Source of the DNA: Pseudomonas sp. 31-12
GTDB taxonomy: Bacteria; Pseudomonadota; Gammaproteobacteria; Pseudomonadales; Pseudomonadaceae
Assembly (NCBI RefSeq): GCF_003151075.1
Contig: NZ_CP029482.1
Coordinates: 2,790,001-2,854,000, forward strand
Length of the DNA stretch: 64,000 nt
Direction: 5' to 3'
The position numbers and the translations under genes were made by a program. The notes beneath the pieces were generated by a model. The model was given only the letters and a program-made list of their open reading frames with translations, did not search any database and was not told where the DNA came from. Below, piece by piece: positions 57,748 through 64,000 of the stretch; the first letter of the stretch is position 1; each line of letters opens with the position of its first letter.

Positions 57748-59181
57748 ATGACTCAAACCCAACGCGCACAGGCGACCGACGCCATCCGCCACGCGGACAT
57801 CCTGATCGTCGGCGGCGGCCTCAGCGGCGCGATGCTGGCGGCGCAGTTGCTGCGATTGCCCGGCAAGCGTTCGGTGCTGGTGATTGAGCCGCGCGCTGAA
57901 CTTGGCCGGGGCGAGGCGTACAGCGCGGTCGAGCTGGGCCATACGCTCAACGGCAACGCCGCCCGTATGAGCGTGGAACCAGACAACGCCGACGACCTGA
58001 CCCAATGGCTGACCGAGCACATCGCGGCGGGTGGCTGGCCGGAGTCGGATGAGCAGCATGTGCCGGTCAGCGAATTGTTCCCGCCTCGGGGGCTGTTCGG
58101 TGTGTATGTGCAGCAGCGTCTGGCCGAGGCGCAAGCGGTGGGGGCGGTGAACGGTTCAACGGTCGAGCATGTGCGGGCCGAGGTGGTTGATCTGCAAACC
58201 CGCGATGATTCGGTGTTGCTGACCTTGAGTGACGGGCAACGCTTGCAAGGCGCCTACGCGGTGCTGGCCACAGGGATGTTTCCCGCTGCGCGCACACCGC
58301 AGACCGAGTCCAGCGGCTTGAACGCTGCGGCGCTGGACCCGTGGGACGTCGCGGCCATGCGCCGGTTGGACCCGCAGTCGACGGTGCTGATCATCGGCTC
58401 GGGCCTGACCATGGTCGATGCCGTGGTGTCGCTGGAGCAGGCCGGGCATCGCGGGCCGATCGAAGTGTTTTCCCGTCACGGCTTGCTGCCACATGTGCGC
58501 CGGCAACCGCCGGCCTGGGTGGATTTTCTCGCCGAGGATCAAAGCATTCGCACACCTCGACAGTTGGTGCGCGAGCTGCGCTGGCACTGCCGGGACGCCA
58601 TCGCTCAAGGCATCGACTGGCAGGCGCCGCTCGACACCGTGCGGGCACATATTGGCCGGTTGTGGAATCAGGCGACGGACGTGCAGCGACGGCAATTTGT
58701 GCGGCATGTGCGGCCATGGTGGGAAAGCCATCACCACCGCTCGCCACCGTTGAGTGCCGAACTGGTTGCACGGCTGCACGAGGAAGGGCGGTTGCGGATT
58801 CAGGCGGCGTCGTTCAAAGGGCTGGAATCGACGGTCGAGGGGCGGGTGAGCATTCGCATCCGCCGTCGTGGTGAGGTTGAAACCACGGTTGTGAGCGGCG
58901 CGGCGTTGATCAATTCCAGCGGCATTGAATACGACTGGCGCCGGGTGGCTCGACCGTTACCGCAGCAACTGTTGGCTCGCGGGCTGATTCAACCGGGGCC
59001 GTTGGCGTTGGGGATTGCGGCTGCAGTTGATGGCGCAGTGCTGGACGCTGACGGGAAGATCGCCGAACGCCTGTTCGCCATGGGCCCGCCGTTGCGCGGC
59101 ATGTGGTGGGAAAGCACGGCTGTCACCGACGTGGCGAGCCAGGCCAAAGCCCTCGCCGAACGACTCGCCCGGATTTTGTAG
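57748..59181 (+). CDS. FAD/NAD(P)-binding protein (NAD_binding_9 type)
   Basis: The product has 477 aa. The N-terminal FAD motif is ILIVGGGLSGAMLAAQLLRL, a second nucleotide motif is VLIIGSGLTMVDAVVSLEQA, and LATGMFPA lies between. It resembles the HI0933-independent family of putative hydroxylases/acyl transferases annotated FAD-NAD(P)-binding. I chose the ATG at 57748; a TTG at 57730 overlaps the ATPase stop. It lies in the same transcript as the ABC remnant and may once have worked in sulfur-compound use with SfnB (inference). Confidence 0.85.
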   Translation: MTQTQRAQATDAIRHADILIVGGGLSGAMLAAQLLRLPGKRSVLVIEPRAELGRGEAYSAVELGHTLNGNAARMSVEPDNADDLTQWLTEHIAAGGWPESDEQHVPVSELFPPRGLFGVYVQQRLAEAQAVGAVNGSTVEHVRAEVVDLQTRDDSVLLTLSDGQRLQGAYAVLATGMFPAARTPQTESSGLNAAALDPWDVAAMRRLDPQSTVLIIGSGLTMVDAVVSLEQAGHRGPIEVFSRHGLLPHVRRQPPAWVDFLAEDQSIRTPRQLVRELRWHCRDAIAQGIDWQAPLDTVRAHIGRLWNQATDVQRRQFVRHVRPWWESHHHRSPPLSAELVARLHEEGRLRIQAASFKGLESTVEGRVSIRIRRRGEVETTVVSGAALINSSGIEYDWRRVARPLPQQLLARGLIQPGPLALGIAAAVDGAVLDADGKIAERLFAMGPPLRGMWWESTAVTDVASQAKALAERLARIL

Positions 59182-59190
59182 CAGCTGCCG

Positions 59191-59222
59191 TTGTGGCGAG
59201 GGGATAAATCCCCTCGCCACAA
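59191..59222. repeat. perfect REP-type palindrome
   Basis: TTGTGGCGAGGGGAT-AA-ATCCCCTCGCCACAA is a 15-bp perfect stem, 9 bp after the stop of the FAD protein gene. It equals the outer arms of the 39492 element joined without a centre. Confidence 0.9.
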
Positions 59223-59266
59223 TGCAAGCTCGACAGCTGTTACGGGATCAATGATCACCTGAAATG

Positions 59267-59305
59267 AAGAAACCCCGGGTAGATCGGATCTACCCGGGGT
59301 TTCTT
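59267..59305. terminator. strong bidirectional intrinsic terminator
   Basis: A 19-bp perfect stem (AAGAAACCCCGGGTAGATC on the left, its complement on the right, one central base) is flanked by A-rich and T-rich ends (AAATGAAGAAA; TTTCTTGTTTC). It lies between convergent genes. Confidence 0.92.
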
Positions 59306-59330
59306 GTTTCAAGCAGGCCAAAGCCGTTAA

Positions 59331-59555
59331 TCAATAACGCTGATACTTCGAGCCAAACTCAGGGCGGTTTTCAGCGACGTAGAGTTTGCTGGCCTGGCTG
59401 TCTTTGTGATCAACGCCGACAGTGTTTACGTTCACTGTTGCCGGTTGGCTGACTTTAGCGGCTGCAACAATTTGCGAGGTGGCGTGTGGGGCAGCGATGG
59501 CGGAAGTAGCGCCAAGGACCGACAGGGCGAAACCGAGACCGATGATGCTTTTCAT
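59331..59555 (-). CDS. small secreted protein with ENRPEFGSKYQRY tail
   Basis: The product has 74 aa. A signal peptide (KSIIGLGFALSVLGATSAIA) is followed by a short mature part. Its C-terminus VAENRPEFGSKYQRY is identical over 14 residues to that of the protein encoded at 60654-61034. It is probably periplasmic or released. Function unknown. Confidence 0.8.
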   Translation of the reverse strand: MKSIIGLGFALSVLGATSAIAAPHATSQIVAAAKVSQPATVNVNTVGVDHKDSQASKLYVAENRPEFGSKYQRY

Positions 59556-59663
59556 GATGTTGCTCCAGTAGAGTGGGGAGAAGATGTGGCCACTGTAGGG
59601 CTGGAGCGTCGCAATGAGAAAACACCTTTGCGCATAGTTGTTATCACGCGCGTTGATCCACGG

Positions 59664-60398
59664 TCAGCGGGGCAGGTTATCGCTGAGCCAGCGTTGCTTG
59701 AGTTGTTCGAGGCGTCCGTCGCGGCTCATTTCCTCCAGGGCCTGCTGCCAGCGCGCCACCTGACGGGCATCGATGAGCGGAGAAAACGCAATGTAGGCGC
59801 CTTGCTTCATCAGCGGCATCTGGTAATGCAATTGACTCGGCGCCAGGCCTTCTTCCCGCGCCAGGGCGGCGATGGAGAGGGTGTCCGCCACCACGAATTC
59901 GGTACGGCCGAGGCGCGCCAGACGCATCATTTGTTCGGGCGTTTCCACGCCGTATAGGTTGTTCAAACCCTGCTTCTGCAAGTAGCTGTAGACCAGCCAT
60001 TTTCGTGGGACAACGATGCGGCCCACGCTAACGGCGTCCTGCAAGCTGCGCACCGGTTGTTGGGCGTCATTGGCGGAGTAGAGCGCCGTTTCCACTTCCA
60101 TCAACGGGCCGACCCATTGGTACTGGCCATCGCGCTCGGCGGTGCGCAACACGGTAAACACCGCGGTGGCCGGCTCGGTGGCGGCGACACGCAAGGCGCG
60201 CAGTAAAGGGACTTGTTGAAAATGCACCTGATCGCCGGCGCTTTCGGCCAGCGCCTGCACCACATCCACACCAAACCCCACCAGTTGGTTGCCTTGCTGG
60301 AAATGCAGGGGCGGATGGTTGTCGGTGAGCAGGTCCAGATCGGCCGCCACCGCAGTGAATGTCAGGAAAGACAGCAGGCAACCGGCAATGCGCTTCAT
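59664..60398 (-). CDS. periplasmic solute-binding protein (SBP_bac_3/polar amino acid type)
   Basis: The product has 244 aa. A signal peptide (RIAGCLLSFLTFTAVAADLD) is followed by a family-3 binding domain (LTDNHPPLHFQQGNQLVGFG, VDVVQALAESAGDQVHFQQV). It lacks neighbouring transporter genes, like many members of this type in Pseudomonas. The ligand is unknown. Confidence 0.88.
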   Translation of the reverse strand: MKRIAGCLLSFLTFTAVAADLDLLTDNHPPLHFQQGNQLVGFGVDVVQALAESAGDQVHFQQVPLLRALRVAATEPATAVFTVLRTAERDGQYQWVGPLMEVETALYSANDAQQPVRSLQDAVSVGRIVVPRKWLVYSYLQKQGLNNLYGVETPEQMMRLARLGRTEFVVADTLSIAALAREEGLAPSQLHYQMPLMKQGAYIAFSPLIDARQVARWQQALEEMSRDGRLEQLKQRWLSDNLPR

Positions 60399-60532
60399 GA
60401 ATCGTCCTTGATTGAATGAGGTGCAAATCTTAGTACGGGCTCATTCAGCTGTCTCGGGAATTTGTCGGACTATTTCGACAGATTTCAGGATTTATGGCTT
60501 TAGTGCAGGAACATAGGCAAAACACTAAACAA

Positions 60533-60624
60533 CTGTGGGAGCGGGCTTGCTCGCGAAGAGGTCCTGTCAGTCGACATCATTGCCGTCTGACACACCGCTT
60601 TCGCGAGCAAGCCCGCTCCCACAT
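60533..60624. repeat. REPIN upstream of the solute-binding protein gene
   Basis: CTGTGGGAGCGGGCTTGCTC at 60533 is inverted relative to GAGCAAGCCCGCTCCCACAT near 60605-60624. It lies between two minus-strand genes. Confidence 0.92.
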
Positions 60625-60653
60625 TTCGATCTCTGCTGTGTTGTCGAGCTTGC

Positions 60654-61034
60654 TCAGTAGCGCTGATATTTCGAACCGAACTCAGGGCGGTTTTCCGCGA
60701 CGACCACACCCCCTTGTACGGCATTCTTCGGGCTGATCAGCGCGACACGTTCGCGCAGTTCTTGCAGACGATCAGCGCCACCTTCGGCGACGCGATTCTC
60801 GATCAGGCGATCGGAGCCGCCTTCAGCGATACGGTTCTTTTGCAGGTTTTCAGAGCCATATTCAGCGACGCGATTCTGTTGCAGGCGGTCCGAACCACCT
60901 TCCACCAGCAGTTGCTGGATCTGGCTGTGGGACGCAGCGCTTGAGGTATTCGCCGATGCCAGGTTCGACAGGCCGAGACCGCCTACCAGTGCCAGACCGA
61001 GTGCCAGGGACGAGACTTTCGAGAAGTTGAACAT
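60654..61034 (-). CDS. small secreted protein with 13-residue tandem repeats and ENRPEFGSKYQRY tail
   Basis: The product has 126 aa. A signal peptide runs to about residue 28 (SLALGLALVGGLGLSNLASA). Then four repeats of about 13 residues follow: VEGGSDRLQQNR, VAEYGSENLQKNR, IAEGGSDRLIENR and VAEGGADRLQELR. The end VVAENRPEFGSKYQRY is shared with the 59331 protein. A TGTATC-type box lies 137 bp upstream, so the adjacent two-component system may control it. Function unknown. Confidence 0.82.
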   Translation of the reverse strand: MFNFSKVSSLALGLALVGGLGLSNLASANTSSAASHSQIQQLLVEGGSDRLQQNRVAEYGSENLQKNRIAEGGSDRLIENRVAEGGADRLQELRERVALISPKNAVQGGVVVAENRPEFGSKYQRY

Positions 61035-61170
61035 GGTTGATTCTCCGTGCGCTTGAGTGTGTGGGTCGGTAGCTGCTGCTATCCGGTGAACACAGTTAAA
61101 CGCCGGGGTGTATCGGTGATGTGTGCTTGAACGAGCTGAAATCGGCTTCTACGTATCCGTTCGGGGTTCT

Positions 61171-61186
61171 TATACAGACGGATACA
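61171..61186 (-). promoter_or_regulatory. TGTATC-N4-TGTATA direct repeat upstream of the 126-aa protein gene
   Basis: On the minus strand the sequence reads TGTATC-CGTC-TGTATA, a 10-bp-period direct repeat matching the boxes near 63340-63423. A half-site TGTATC lies at 61109-61114. Confidence 0.5.
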
Positions 61187-61219
61187 AAACCCTTCGATTT
61201 TCTACTCCTGTAGCAGCTG

Positions 61220-62533
61220 CTACAGGGTTTGTGGCGGGAGGGTGAGTTCAGCGCACAAACCGCCGCCTTCGCGGTTGCTCAAGGTCAGCGAGCCGCCGAT
61301 GGCCAGGGCCAGTTGTTGCGCGATGGCCAGGCCCAGGCCGGTGCCGCCGGTGCTGCGGTTGCGCGAGTTTTCGACGCGGTAGAACGGCATCAGGACTTGC
61401 GCCAATTCTTCTTCGGCAATCCCCGGCCCTCGGTCCAGCACCTTTATTGAATGGCTGCCGTCGGCCTTCGATACCACCTGCAATTCGGCGGCACCGGCGA
61501 ACTTCAGCGCGTTATCCGTCAGGTTGACCAGTACCCGGCGCAGGGCATGCGGGCGCGTGTCGATGACCCCGGCGTTGTCGCCGCTAAGCTCCACGGCCTT
61601 GCCCATGTCCTGATAGTCGTAGACCAGGCTGTTGAGGAACGAGTCCAGATTGATCCGGCAACTGGCTTCGGTGGAACCGTGAACGCTGCGGGCATAGGCC
61701 ACGCCTTCGCGCACCAGGTGCTCGATTTCGCTGAGGTCGTTGGAGAGTTTTTCTTTCTCGCTGGAATCGTCCATGAATTCGGCCCGCAGTTTCATGCGGG
61801 TGATCGGGGTTTGCAGGTCATGGGAAATCGCCGCCAGCAGCTGCATGCGTTCTTTCAGGTAGGCGGCAATGCGCGCCTGCATGGCATTGAACGCCCTGGC
61901 GGCATGGGCGACTTCGGTCGGGCCTTTTTCGTCCAGATGCACCGCGTGGGTGTTCGGGTCCAGGGTGTCGACTGCTTGAGCGAGGCGGGTTAGGGGGCGG
62001 ATGGCGACCCGTACCGCGAGCCAGGTGCAGATCAATAGAAGGGTCAGTTGCACCAATAGCACCATCGGCAACCAGGAGGACAACGGCATCACCGACGGCC
62101 GGACATCGATGGTCAGCGGGCTGCCGTCGGCGAGTTTCAGATGGGCCTGGAAATGCTGCTGCGCGCCTTCGATGCGAGTGAAGGTGAGGGCATATTGCTC
62201 GCCGACAGCGTCCTGGATGGACTGCACCGCGTCGTGGGCATCCTTGAGATTGATTGGCGTGCCTGGCAGGCCTTCGCCCAGCGAGTAGCGATAGGTGCGG
62301 CGCTCGAAGCGGGGCACCCAATCAGCGCGCTCGGCGGCCGGCAAGCGGTCGAGGATCGAGACCGCGATCGACACGTCATTTTCCAGGTTGCCCAGCAGCA
62401 TGGCTTCGGCGCTGCGATAACGCTCGTAGAACTGCACGCCGAACGACAGGCCATGGGCGACGATCAGGCCGGCCAGGAAAATCAGCGACAACCGGGACGC
62501 CAGCGTACGCGGCCAATACAGGGCTAGCTTCAT
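61220..62533 (-). CDS. sensor histidine kinase (EnvZ/RstB-like)
   Basis: The product has 437 aa. Membrane segments are at about residues 14-35 and 153-175, with a periplasmic domain between and a HAMP region after (VAIRPLTRLAQAVDTLD). The phospho-acceptor is H238 in LLAAISHDLQTPITRM. The ATPase domain has VNLTDNALKFA, VLDRGPGIAEEEL and GGTGLGLAIAQQLAL. It overlaps the response-regulator gene by 4 bp and is its partner. Confidence 0.93.
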   Translation of the reverse strand: MKLALYWPRTLASRLSLIFLAGLIVAHGLSFGVQFYERYRSAEAMLLGNLENDVSIAVSILDRLPAAERADWVPRFERRTYRYSLGEGLPGTPINLKDAHDAVQSIQDAVGEQYALTFTRIEGAQQHFQAHLKLADGSPLTIDVRPSVMPLSSWLPMVLLVQLTLLLICTWLAVRVAIRPLTRLAQAVDTLDPNTHAVHLDEKGPTEVAHAARAFNAMQARIAAYLKERMQLLAAISHDLQTPITRMKLRAEFMDDSSEKEKLSNDLSEIEHLVREGVAYARSVHGSTEASCRINLDSFLNSLVYDYQDMGKAVELSGDNAGVIDTRPHALRRVLVNLTDNALKFAGAAELQVVSKADGSHSIKVLDRGPGIAEEELAQVLMPFYRVENSRNRSTGGTGLGLAIAQQLALAIGGSLTLSNREGGGLCAELTLPPQTL

Positions 62534-63270
62534 GATTCTGTGCCGAGCAATTCCACGGGGTAGGAGAAGACGTAGCCTTCGCTGCGCACGGTCTTGATGT
62601 AGGTCGACTCCCGGGAGTCATCCATCAGCCGTTGGCGCAGGCGGCTCACCAGCAAGTCGATGGAACGGTCGAACAGGTCGGCGTCGCGGCCCTGGGTGAG
62701 GTTGAGCAACTGGTCGCGACTGAGCACGCGCTGCGGGTGATCGAGGAACACCCGGAGCAAGCGGTATTCGGCGCCACTGAGCGCGACCATCGTGCCGTCT
62801 TCGTCCAGCAGATGGCGGGCGGTGGTGTCCAGGCGCCAGCGGCCGAAACCCAGCAACCGGCCGCTTTCGGTGATCAGCAGGTTGGGCGGCAGCATCCGGG
62901 TGCGGCGCAGCACGGCGTTGATCCGTGCCAACAGTTCGCGGGCGGCGAACGGTTTGGTCAGGTAGTCGTCGGCGCCCATTTCCAGGCCGAGGATGCGGTC
63001 GGTTTCGTCGTTGCGGGCGGTGAGCATCAGGATCGGCGTGGCCTTGTGCTTGCCCGAGCGCAGCTCGCGGCACAGCAGCAGGCCGTCATCGCCGGGCATC
63101 ATGATGTCGAGCACGATCAGGTCCACGGTGTTGGTTTCGAGAAAGCTGCGCATCTGCCGGCCGTCGGCGACCACCGTGGTGCGCAGGCCGTTCTTCTTCA
63201 GGTAATTACCGACCAGTTCGCGGATCTCGCGATCGTCGTCAACGATCAGGATGTGGTTCACGTGTTCCAT
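62530..63270 (-). CDS. OmpR-family response regulator
   Basis: The product has 246 aa. The receiver has the acidic triad in LIVDDDREIR, the phospho-acceptor D55 (IVLDIMMP) and Lys in YLTKPFAARELL. The C-terminal winged helix includes LSGAEYRLLRVFLDHPQRVL and RSIDLLVSRLRQRLMDD. TGTATC-N4-TGTATC repeats upstream of its start suggest autoregulation. It is divergent from a DUF2790 gene. Confidence 0.93.
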   Translation of the reverse strand: MEHVNHILIVDDDREIRELVGNYLKKNGLRTTVVADGRQMRSFLETNTVDLIVLDIMMPGDDGLLLCRELRSGKHKATPILMLTARNDETDRILGLEMGADDYLTKPFAARELLARINAVLRRTRMLPPNLLITESGRLLGFGRWRLDTTARHLLDEDGTMVALSGAEYRLLRVFLDHPQRVLSRDQLLNLTQGRDADLFDRSIDLLVSRLRQRLMDDSRESTYIKTVRSEGYVFSYPVELLGTES

Positions 63271-63339
63271 TGTTCAACCCTCTTGTTATTCGCACGTCGC
63301 GCATTCTAGGGAGCCGCATCGCGCCTGCCTGCCGGCCTT

Positions 63340-63423
63340 TGTATCTCACTGTATCTGGAGGCGACTTTGATACATGGGCATACAAGGCGGCTTTTTTCAG
63401 GTGTGGGTGTATCGAACTGTATC
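63340..63423. promoter_or_regulatory. three TGTATC-N4-TGTATC-type direct repeats between response regulator and DUF2790 genes
   Basis: TGTATC-TCAC-TGTATC lies at 63340-63355. GATACA-TGGG-CATACA lies at 63369-63384 (reverse orientation, TGTATG-CCCA-TGTATC). TGTATC-GAAC-TGTATC lies at 63408-63423. All have a 10-bp period, as expected for OmpR-type regulators, and they sit in the divergent promoter region 63271-63563. Confidence 0.65.
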
Positions 63424-63563
63424 GGGTGCGCTGTGTGACACCTTACACCTTGATAATCCCGGTTTTGCGACACATGGCAGATACCTCGGGCCGGTTAAAT
63501 GGGTTCCATCGAGGCAGGATGACTTGCCTCGCTCCACTGCCCATCGACTTAGAGGACATGATC

Positions 63564-63809
63564 ATGAATTGGAACAGATTGGTTGCCGCTGGCTTCTTTG
63601 CTGTCCTGAGCGTTGCGGCGTTTTCGGCGCATGCGGATGTTCAGGCTCGCAGCAGCCACCTGGACATCAAGAAGGTGATTTCAACTGTAGAAGATGGCGG
63701 GGCGAATTGCGGGATTGTGAATGCGCGGATGACGTATCTGGATTCGAGCGGTACGCAGAAGGTGCTGGATTACAGCAAGTTCGCGGCGTGTGGCAATCAG
63801 GGCGGTTGA
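63564..63809 (+). CDS. DUF2790 family secreted protein
   Basis: The product has 81 aa. A signal peptide (WNRLVAAGFFAVLSVAAFSA) is followed by DUF2790 (HLDIKKVISTVEDGGANCGI, VNARMTYLDSSGTQKVLDYS) with two cysteines that could form a disulfide. I chose the ATG at 63564, which has AGAGGA 7 nt upstream; an ATG at 63558 is too close to that site. It is divergent from the response regulator and probably in its regulon. Confidence 0.88.
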   Translation: MNWNRLVAAGFFAVLSVAAFSAHADVQARSSHLDIKKVISTVEDGGANCGIVNARMTYLDSSGTQKVLDYSKFAACGNQGG

Positions 63810-63860
63810 CCTTGGCGGCCTTCGGGCCGACCAGGTTTCCCCCAGGTGTACAGACATTCC

Positions 63861-63890
63861 CTGTGGGAGCTGGCTTGCCTGCGATGGCGG
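63861..63890. repeat. single REP element
   Basis: CTGTGGGAGCTGGCTTGCCT and onward is a variant arm of the second REP family. Confidence 0.8.
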
Positions 63891-63930
63891 CCTGAAAGCC
63901 GACCAATTTCTAGCGGATGTACACCAAACC

Positions 63931-64000
63931 TTGTGGGAACGGGCTTGCTCGCGAAGGCGGTGTGCCATTCAACATTAATGTTGGTTGACACTCCACCATC
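63931..64000. repeat. REPIN cut by the right edge of the window
   Basis: The left arm TTGTGGGAACGGGCTTGCTC and onward begins at 63931. The end (ACACTCCACCATC) is the start of the inverted right arm, which continues outside. Confidence 0.8.

Overview
This 64-kb window looks like a chromosomal segment of a fluorescent Pseudomonas (P. fluorescens complex). The evidence is the high GC content, Pseudomonas-type gene content (fused iolC, six-gene Mrp antiporter, DUF6124, DUF2789, DUF2790) and about sixteen scattered REP/REPIN palindromes of two families. I saw no tRNA, rRNA, CRISPR array, integrase or transposase.

Layout. 0-4.5 kb: a GMC oxidoreductase cut by the left edge, a divergent LysR regulator, a secreted stand-alone CBM20 protein, a Sel1-repeat lipoprotein and a DUF4287 protein. 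4.6-11.0 kb: a tightly overlapping seven-gene minus-strand operon (thermostable-hemolysin family protein, AMP-ligase, heme-oxygenase-like diiron protein, SDR, TPR protein, response regulator, sensor kinase). It looks like a small-molecule pathway with its own two-component system, and two CTTAAG-type boxes lie in its promoter. A cytochrome b561 gene diverges from it. 12.0-12.7 kb: a structured C4-like leader RNA and a DUF6124 gene broken by one nonsense codon. 12.9-19.2 kb: an AT-rich island with a TIR-like/TIR-like/Sll1717-type P-loop ATPase plus an AIPR protein, facing an Mrr-like endonuclease and an unknown 198-aa protein. This is the best candidate for an undescribed defence system.

19.5-24.9 kb: an AlkC-like repair gene and a GST gene that were once neighbours are separated by a LysR, LLM monooxygenase and Old Yellow Enzyme cassette. 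The cassette is flanked by a 95-bp exact direct repeat of the old alkC/GST junction and carries a truncated cupin gene at its left end. 24.9-40.7 kb: the complete myo-inositol regulon, with a divergent RpiR-type repressor, iolC-E-B-mmsA-iolI-iolD-iolG, a second Gfo/Idh/MocA dehydrogenase and an ABC importer. GGAA-N6-TTCC-like operators precede iolC and the importer, and REPINs sit between several genes.

40.9-47.3 kb: a DksA-like protein missing two zinc cysteines, a chemoreceptor, several small unknown genes, a glycine-betaine-type binding protein and a DUF3995 membrane protein. 47.4-53.4 kb: a Mrp cation/proton antiporter operon (A/B fused, C, D, E, F, G). 53.7-55.8 kb: a DMT exporter divergent from an XRE-cupin regulator, then a small orphan gene. 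56.0-59.2 kb: a deletion scar in which the N-terminal part of an SfnB-type flavoenzyme is fused in frame to the C-terminal part of an ABC binding protein, followed by an orphan LivF-type ATPase and an FAD/NAD(P)-binding protein. 59.3-63.8 kb: two small secreted proteins sharing a C-terminal tail, a periplasmic solute-binding protein, a second two-component system and a DUF2790 protein. Direct repeats of the form TGTATC-N4-TGTATC in two promoters suggest that this two-component system controls its neighbours.
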